In this document: one piece after another, positions 15,514 through 19,360 of the stretch
Numbering within the stretch: the first letter of the stretch is position 1
How the letters are laid out: every line of letters begins with the position of its first letter
From: an uncultured Oscillospiraceae bacterium
Lineage (GTDB): Bacteria > Bacillota > Clostridia > Oscillospirales > Ruminococcaceae
Length of the DNA stretch: 19,360 bases
NCBI GenBank assembly: GCA_934481385.1
Contig: CAKSPD010000022.1
Coordinates: 1-19,360, forward strand
Direction of reading: 5' to 3'
Notes under the pieces: generated by a model
Told to the model about the DNA's origin: nothing
Databases searched by the model: none
The model's input: only the letters and a program-made list of their open reading frames with translations
Program-made: the position numbers and the translations under genes

Positions 15514-15526
15514 AAAAAATTTTTTG
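15514..15526. repeat. Right copy of 13-bp direct repeat flanking the IS
   Basis: AAAAAATTTTTTG, identical to 14395-14407. Removing the element and one copy joins the pgk upstream region to the AT-rich sequence before the biosynthetic-cluster promoter. Confidence 0.55.
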
Positions 15527-15545
15527 GAATAATATTAAAGTATAA

Positions 15546-15587
15546 GCAGATAATATAAAATTCAATTTTGGCAGATAAAACAAAATT
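15546..15587 (+). repeat. Imperfect direct repeat upstream of the cluster promoter
   Basis: GCAGATAATATAAAATT (15546-15562) and GCAGATAAAACAAAATT (15571-15587) match at 15 of 17 positions and are offset by 25 bp. They end about 64 bp upstream of the -35 box. They could be activator sites, but AT-rich chance similarity is possible. I see nothing else between the IS and the -35 box. Confidence 0.4.
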
Positions 15588-15650
15588 AATCTGAAATACA
15601 AATTAATTTTAGTTTTCTATACAAAAATGAAAATATGCATCTGTAAAATA

Positions 15651-15679
15651 TTGACAAATCAGGATTTTGGGAATATAAT
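15651..15679 (+). promoter_or_regulatory. Consensus promoter of the carrier-protein cluster
   Basis: TTGACA at 15651-15656 and TATAAT at 15674-15679 have a 17-bp spacer. The start is expected near 15686, giving a leader of about 134 nt. A core this strong in front of a biosynthetic operon argues for negative control, and the dyads begin exactly at the start site. Confidence 0.87.
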
Positions 15680-15686
15680 TATAACC

Positions 15687-15793
15687 GAGTTAGCAAGGAC
15701 TAACCATAAAAGGATTGAATTTAGTTCTGAATATTTTTGATGAATGAAAAAAATCCTTTTTCTTTTTAACATATGGTTAGCGAAAGCTAACTC
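15687..15793 (+). promoter_or_regulatory. Leader with twin GTTAG-N6-CTAAC dyads in inverted arrangement
   Basis: Dyad 1 (15689-15704) and dyad 2 (15776-15791) both read GTTAG-N6-CTAAC. Their flanks are complementary too: GAGTTAGC (15687-15694) with GCTAACTC (15786-15793), and CTAACCAT (15700-15707) with ATGGTTAG (15773-15780). Between them AAAAGGATT (15708-15716) can pair with AATCCTTTT (15752-15760). Dyad 2 as RNA makes a 6-bp hairpin with a GAAA tetraloop. The element could be a pair of operators 87 bp apart for a looping repressor, or an RNA leader that switches between local hairpins and a long stem. It does not match a riboswitch class I know. Confidence 0.65.
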
Positions 15794-15819
15794 ATATCAG
15801 CCAAAAAAGGAGATTAGTG

Positions 15820-16038
15820 ATGAGTAAAGAAAAAGTAAGAAAAATTTTATCTGATTTTACCGATGTCAGCAATTTGCAGGATTCAGAAACAGTATTTCTG
15901 ACAGGCATCGATTCTATGCAGATAGGCAGATTTCTGGAATGCCTGGCTACAAAATACAATGTAAAAATGAGCTTTGTAAATTTTTTTGAAAACAGCAGCA
16001 TTTCCGAAATCACAAATTATATCAACATGAATTCCTGA
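15820..16038 (+). CDS. Phosphopantetheine carrier protein 1
   Basis: This is a stand-alone acyl/aminoacyl carrier protein of 72 residues. The attachment motif TGIDSMQIGRF places the phosphopantetheine arm on Ser32. Helix II and the later VNFFENSSISEITNYI helix are typical of aryl- or peptidyl-type carrier domains (PF00550). It acts in the cytosol after modification by a phosphopantetheinyl transferase, which is not in this window. AAGGAG (15807-15812) is 7 nt before ATG 15820, making it a better start than the adjacent in-frame GTG 15817. It is the first gene of the operon, 24 bp before the ligase gene, so it is the natural acceptor of that enzyme. Confidence 0.9.
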   Translation: MSKEKVRKILSDFTDVSNLQDSETVFLTGIDSMQIGRFLECLATKYNVKMSFVNFFENSSISEITNYINMNS

Positions 16039-16062
16039 GTGACTCGGAATTAAGGAGGAAAT

Positions 16063-17265
16063 ATGATTATTCAGTATAAACTTGAACAGTTTAAGGAAAG
16101 TGACAAGGATTTTTTCTGTGATATGATTTCCTATATTTCACCGTTTATCCAGAAAAGTGTACGCAGTTCAGATGCTGTGGATATTTATTGCTGTGAACAG
16201 AATGAATCTGATGTCCGTGAAAGCATCAAGAAGCTTGAAGATATGATAACAGGCGGAAGATTCAGCGATAAAGACGTAAGCATAAAGACAATTGATGACC
16301 ATACAGACAATGTTCCGATGAACAATGAACCAATCTTTCAGGATATGAAGGATAAAGGTTATGTCAAGGAAATTTGTAGCGGAGTATTTGCTTACAGCAG
16401 TTTGTTCCTTGCAGTTATGAGATATTTTGACAGAAAAATTGATGAATTTGGAAAAGCTGAATTTAAAAAAGTTACAGAATATACATTTCCCGTACTTTAT
16501 CCGGTAAAGGATTATGAAAAAGGAAAGTATTTTGAAACATTTCCGCATCACATAATGTTCCAGACAAAAATGAAGAATGATATTTCAATTCTTGAACGTT
16601 TTGCCAAAAATGGTATTCATGATGAAACAATTCTTGAAGAAATGGCTGTTCCGAAAAATGTTCTGCGTCACGCAGCATGTGTGCCTGTTTATTCAATTCT
16701 TGAAAATCAGACAATTTACAACGGAAATGAAGCCTGCTTTCTTATTTCAGGAAAATGTTTCAGAAACGAAGCTGATAATGTATTTGAACTTGCAAGACTT
16801 AATGAATTTTATATGAAAGAATATGTTTTTGCCGGTTCACCTGAATACTGCAATGACAGTATTGAAAATGCAAAAAATCTCTGGAGATACTGGACTGATG
16901 TTTTCGGACTCAGATGTAAAACTGATACAGCTAACGATTCATTTTTTGCAAGCAACTATAAGAAGTTAAAGCTCTTCCAGATTCTTGGTGATTCAAAACA
17001 GGAATTTAAAATACAGCTTCCTTCTTCCGATACATATGTTGCATGCAGTTCAGCAAATCATCACAGAACACATTTTTCAAAGCCATATAATATAAAGGGC
17101 GAAGACGGAGCATATTGCTATACAGCCTGCTTTGCATTTGGTGTTGAGCGTCTTTCCTATACACTTCTTTCACAGAAGGGACTTGATGTAAGCAAGTGGG
17201 ATAAGGCAACAGTTGATGAAATGAAAAAATATGTAAATCTTGATGAATTTATACAGGAGGCATAA
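16063..17265 (+). CDS. Amino acid:[carrier protein] ligase, class II seryl-tRNA synthetase homologue
   Basis: The family (described for Bradyrhizobium and Agrobacterium homologues) adenylates a small amino acid such as Gly or Ala and transfers it to the phosphopantetheine arm of a partner carrier protein instead of tRNA. The 400-residue protein shows class II motif 2 as CFRNEADN (Arg234, Glu236) with the ARLNEFYMKEYVF strand, and motif 3 as FAFGVERLSYTLL (Arg363). Likely zinc ligands of the atypical SerRS type are Cys206 (RHAACVPVYS), Glu248 or Glu253, and Cys356 (YTACFAFG). About 100 N-terminal residues are not clearly assigned, and no standard tRNA-binding coiled coil is evident. TAAGGAGG precedes the ATG. 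A carrier gene lies immediately upstream, the arrangement known for this family. The amino acid cannot be read from sequence alone. Confidence 0.88.
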   Translation: MIIQYKLEQFKESDKDFFCDMISYISPFIQKSVRSSDAVDIYCCEQNESDVRESIKKLEDMITGGRFSDKDVSIKTIDDHTDNVPMNNEPIFQDMKDKGYVKEICSGVFAYSSLFLAVMRYFDRKIDEFGKAEFKKVTEYTFPVLYPVKDYEKGKYFETFPHHIMFQTKMKNDISILERFAKNGIHDETILEEMAVPKNVLRHAACVPVYSILENQTIYNGNEACFLISGKCFRNEADNVFELARLNEFYMKEYVFAGSPEYCNDSIENAKNLWRYWTDVFGLRCKTDTANDSFFASNYKKLKLFQILGDSKQEFKIQLPSSDTYVACSSANHHRTHFSKPYNIKGEDGAYCYTACFAFGVERLSYTLLSQKGLDVSKWDKATVDEMKKYVNLDEFIQEA

Positions 17266-18312
17266 ATGAACTATAACATAAAACGTGAGAGATGTGCTTG
17301 CTGTGTTATGCCGAAGTCTAAGGCAGGAAAAGAAATCGACTTCAATGAAAACGGCATATGCAGTATATGTCAGAGATTCAAACAGGAAAATGTTAAGGAG
17401 GAGGGCAGGGCTGTTGAAAGTTTTGATGACTTATCAGCAGAACAGAAACTTAAACTCTTTCGTAAAAAAGCAGCGAAATACAAATCAGAAAACAGCGTCT
17501 ATGACTGTGCAGTAGCAGTATCAGGCGGAAAAGACAGTATTATGACACTGTATATTGCAAAGAAGGTTCTCGGATTCCAACCGCTTGCAATTTTTGTTGA
17601 CAACGGATTTGCACTTGACCAGATGTATGAAAACGTAAAGAATGCAACAGATATACTCGGCTGTGACCTTATAATCTATAAGACATCTGACCTTATTGAA
17701 TTTTTCCGCCTTCTTCTTTCATCAAAGAAAAAGATATATTACTGCCGTGTATGTCATGCACTGCTTGACCTGAAAATAAACGAAATCTGCCAGCAGAACA
17801 ATATACGTCTTGTTCTCGGAGGATATACAAAGGGACAGCAGTATATAAGAAATACAGAACTTTTCAGCATCTATGATATTTCAGATGCAAATACAATCTC
17901 ACTGATTGAAAATCACGAAAAGTTCGGAAAGTATAAAGACCTTTACAAGAATCAGAATTCATATTTCAGAAAGCATTTCCCTGAAATCGTGCATATGTCA
18001 CCATTCAAATATATTGACTGGAACGAAGATGAAATTCTTCAGAAGATTTCAACTGAGCTTAAATTCAGGCTTCCTGAAAGAAGCTGGCCGAATAAATCCT
18101 CAAACTGCACATTCAACTATGTTGCACAGCTTCTTGCTATGGAGCAGTTTGGATTTGCACAGCATGAAACAGAACTCAGTGATTTGATAAGAAAGGGCGA
18201 AATGACAAGAGAACGTGCTATTAATATCATTGAAACCCCGATTGAAGATACTGACTTGAAAGGCCCTCTTGAAAAAATAGGACTTTCACTTGAAGAAGTT
18301 CTGGGAAAATAA
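17266..18312 (+). CDS. PP-loop ATPase of the AANH / N-acetyl-sugar amidotransferase type
   Basis: The 348-residue protein has an N-terminal four-Cys site (Cys10 and Cys13 in RCACCVMP; Cys32 and Cys35 in NGICSICQ). The PP-loop SGGKDS lies at 86-91, VDNGFALD at 111-118, a second CxxC at Cys160/Cys163 (YYCRVCHALL) and NKSSNCTFNY near 280. This layout matches the WbpG/PseA-type N-acetyl-sugar amidotransferases, which adenylate an amide carbonyl and add a nitrogen to give an amidine. Related AANH enzymes are implicated in thioamide formation in natural products such as closthioamide. No sugar-nucleotide gene is nearby and the gene abuts the aminoacyl ligase (start directly after its stop), so a carrier-bound amide is the more likely substrate. 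That assignment is inference; the family is clear. Confidence 0.85.
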   Translation: MNYNIKRERCACCVMPKSKAGKEIDFNENGICSICQRFKQENVKEEGRAVESFDDLSAEQKLKLFRKKAAKYKSENSVYDCAVAVSGGKDSIMTLYIAKKVLGFQPLAIFVDNGFALDQMYENVKNATDILGCDLIIYKTSDLIEFFRLLLSSKKKIYYCRVCHALLDLKINEICQQNNIRLVLGGYTKGQQYIRNTELFSIYDISDANTISLIENHEKFGKYKDLYKNQNSYFRKHFPEIVHMSPFKYIDWNEDEILQKISTELKFRLPERSWPNKSSNCTFNYVAQLLAMEQFGFAQHETELSDLIRKGEMTRERAINIIETPIEDTDLKGPLEKIGLSLEEVLGK

Positions 18313-18341
18313 AAAACTATTAAAAAAGGAGTTGTCAGGGT

Positions 18342-18584
18342 ATGGAAAATATCAGTGAAAAGGTAATCGGAATTTTAAAGGACAATATCGAAGAACTTGA
18401 AGGAATAAACGTTCAGAAAGATACTGCACTTATTACATCAGGTTATGTTGATTCCTTTGATATAATCAATGTAATCAGCGTTCTTGAAGAAGCTTTCGGA
18501 ATCAATATCAGTCTGGACGATGTTGATTTGGAACAGTTCAATACAGTAGAATCCATATGTTCATTGATTGAAAAGAGTGTATGA
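18342..18584 (+). CDS. Phosphopantetheine carrier protein 2
   Basis: This is a second stand-alone carrier protein, 80 residues, clearly different from carrier 1. The attachment motif SGYVDSFDIINVI places the arm on Ser38, and the acidic helix after it (LEEAFGINISLDDVDLEQF) is typical of type II acyl or D-alanyl-type carriers. AAAAAGGAG is upstream, with 29 bp separating it from the PP-loop gene. Its stop overlaps the start of the acyltransferase gene (ATGA), implying coupling. Two distinct carriers in one operon suggest two building blocks or a hand-over step. Confidence 0.92.
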   Translation: MENISEKVIGILKDNIEELEGINVQKDTALITSGYVDSFDIINVISVLEEAFGINISLDDVDLEQFNTVESICSLIEKSV

Positions 18585-19090
18585 GCTTTATGAAAATTAT
18601 AAAAGCAGAACCAAATCATCTTGAAGAGTGTGCAAAAATACTCTTCAGGAGCGAGCTTGGAAAAAGATACTATCCTAATGAAAAGATTCTCATAAAAAAA
18701 CTTGGTGAGGGAATGGAAAATGATGAATTTTTTGTAGCCACATCAAAGAATGAGATACTTGGGTTTATATGGTTTACATTGAACGGAGCATTTTCATCAT
18801 TTCCGTATCTTCATATAGTGGTTGTAGATGAAAAATACAGAAACCGTGGTATCGGAAAGGAACTTATAAAGTTTTATGAGAGTTATTCACTCTCTGCAAA
18901 AAGAAGTTTCAGTACGAAATCATTTCTTGTTGTTGCAAACTTCAATGAAAATGCACACAATATGTATAAGAAACTCGGATACAGCGATATGTTTGAGATA
19001 GACGGTCTTTTCAGAAAGGGCATAAAGGAAAACCTGATGTCAAAAAATATCATAAAAGAACAGATTAATAAAACTACTTTTAATAATTAG
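18581..19090 (+). CDS. GNAT-family acyltransferase
   Basis: The 169-residue protein has the GNAT fold. A central strand-turn-strand (NDEFFVATSKNEILGFIWFT) leads into motif A, LHIVVVDEKYRNRGIGKELI, with the CoA pyrophosphate-binding R-x-x-G-x-G at residues 87-92. NFNENAHNMYKKLGY forms motif B. Such enzymes acylate amines with acyl-CoA, and some use acyl carriers. Here it could cap the amino group of a carrier-bound aminoacyl unit or provide self-protection. The ATG overlaps the carrier 2 stop by 4 nt, and AAAAGAG lies upstream. A second in-frame ATG at 18590 lacks a ribosome binding site. The substrate is unknown. Confidence 0.88.
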   Translation: MSFMKIIKAEPNHLEECAKILFRSELGKRYYPNEKILIKKLGEGMENDEFFVATSKNEILGFIWFTLNGAFSSFPYLHIVVVDEKYRNRGIGKELIKFYESYSLSAKRSFSTKSFLVVANFNENAHNMYKKLGYSDMFEIDGLFRKGIKENLMSKNIIKEQINKTTFNN

Positions 19091-19101
19091 GAGGAAAGGT
19101 T

Positions 19102-19360
19102 TTGAAGTTATTTATATTTGCAAGTGCAGGCGGTTCAGCTTCATCATATTTAAAATGGAGTAAATATTTTGATGACAGCATAACTGTTGTTCCGATTGAC
19201 CTTGCCGGCAGAGGTATCCGTTCTTCAGAATCTTTTTATCCTGATATGAAACATCTGATTGCAGATGTCTATGAAAAAGTTATATCACAGACCGAAAATG
19301 AACCTTTCGCAATGATGGGTCACAGCTTTGGCTGTGATATAATTTATGAAATATTGGGAC
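19102..19360 (+). CDS. Type II thioesterase, N-terminal part, cut by window edge
   Basis: The frame opens with TTG at 19102, preceded by AGGAGG (19089-19094) at 7-nt spacing, and stays open for 86 codons to the window end. No in-frame ATG fits better. The sequence shows the type II thioesterase pattern of thiotemplate pathways: FIFASAGGSASSYLKWSKYF at 4-23, VVPIDLAGRGIR at 29-40, and the nucleophile elbow MGHSFGCD with Ser75, preceded by PFAMM. It is an alpha/beta hydrolase whose later Asp and His lie beyond the edge. Its usual role is to clear misacylated carrier arms, sometimes to release product. It follows the GNAT gene by 11 bp and supports a carrier-based biosynthetic operon continuing rightwards. 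Confidence 0.88.
   Translation, partial: MKLFIFASAGGSASSYLKWSKYFDDSITVVPIDLAGRGIRSSESFYPDMKHLIADVYEKVISQTENEPFAMMGHSFGCDIIYEILG

Noticed and set aside
15687..15793. DtxR-type iron box in the cluster leader
   Set aside because: The half-sites look similar to GGTTAG/CTAACC, but the 6-nt spacer is wrong for the DtxR 19-bp consensus, so I do not link it to the regulator at 6639.
15687..15793. MITE with terminal inverted repeats
   Set aside because: The outer ends match, but no target duplication flanks 15687 and 15793, and the position exactly at the transcription start favours regulation.
16063..17265. Reading this gene as an ordinary seryl-tRNA synthetase
   Set aside because: No typical tRNA-binding coiled coil is evident, the Cys/Glu/Cys zinc pattern is of the atypical type, and an upstream carrier gene points to the amino acid:carrier-protein ligase family.
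17266..18312. Assignment as a glycan-pathway pseA/wbpG gene
   Set aside because: The family pattern fits, but no sugar-nucleotide or glycosyltransferase gene is near. The gene is embedded in a carrier-protein operon, so no symbol is given.
1..19360. CRISPR array, tRNA or rRNA genes
   Set aside because: No regular direct-repeat/spacer pattern and no cloverleaf or rRNA-like segment was noticed on either strand by reading.

Overview
The window looks like chromosome from a low-GC, anaerobic Gram-positive of the class Clostridia, probably a Ruminococcus-like member of the Oscillospiraceae. The signs are AT-rich intergenic DNA, strong AGGAGG ribosome binding sites, textbook TTGACA-17-TATAAT promoters, a reverse rubrerythrin, a class II GalT, and a GLUG-repeat secreted protein with a Thr-rich linker. 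The genus is inference; no rRNA or other marker is present.

Layout. Positions 1-1538 (minus) hold the N-terminal part of a secreted GLUG-repeat protein, divergent from a MarR regulator and a YczE-type membrane protein (1858-2947). A 160-residue orphan follows (3202-3684). It converges on a two-gene minus-strand operon of a membrane diguanylate cyclase with an extracellular sensor region and an overlapping lipoprotein solute-binding protein (3723-6472). A DtxR/MntR-type regulator (6639-7022) is divergent from that operon. Next comes a Leloir operon galK-galT (7210-9974) with a weak -35, an extended -10 and phased direct repeats upstream. It shares a bidirectional terminator with the minus-strand group pgk-tpiA-gpmI-rbr (14289 down to 10024). 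This is lower glycolysis without gapA, followed by a peroxide-reducing rubrerythrin.

A 1.1-kb IS481-type insertion sequence (about 14408-15513) lies in the divergent intergenic region upstream of pgk and appears to be flanked by a 13-bp direct repeat.

The most interesting part runs from 15651 to the right edge. A consensus promoter and a leader with two identical-geometry dyads (GTTAG-N6-CTAAC) precede six closely spaced genes: carrier protein 1, an amino acid:carrier-protein ligase related to seryl-tRNA synthetase, a PP-loop AANH/N-acetyl-sugar-amidotransferase-like enzyme, carrier protein 2, a GNAT acyltransferase, and a type II thioesterase cut by the window edge. Together they suggest a thiotemplated small-molecule pathway without modular NRPS genes so far. 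An amino acid is adenylated by a tRNA-synthetase-like enzyme, held on a small carrier protein, modified by a PP-loop ATPase (amidine or thioamide chemistry is the leading guess), acyl-transferred, and proofread or released by the thioesterase. The pathway and product are inference; the gene families are well supported.
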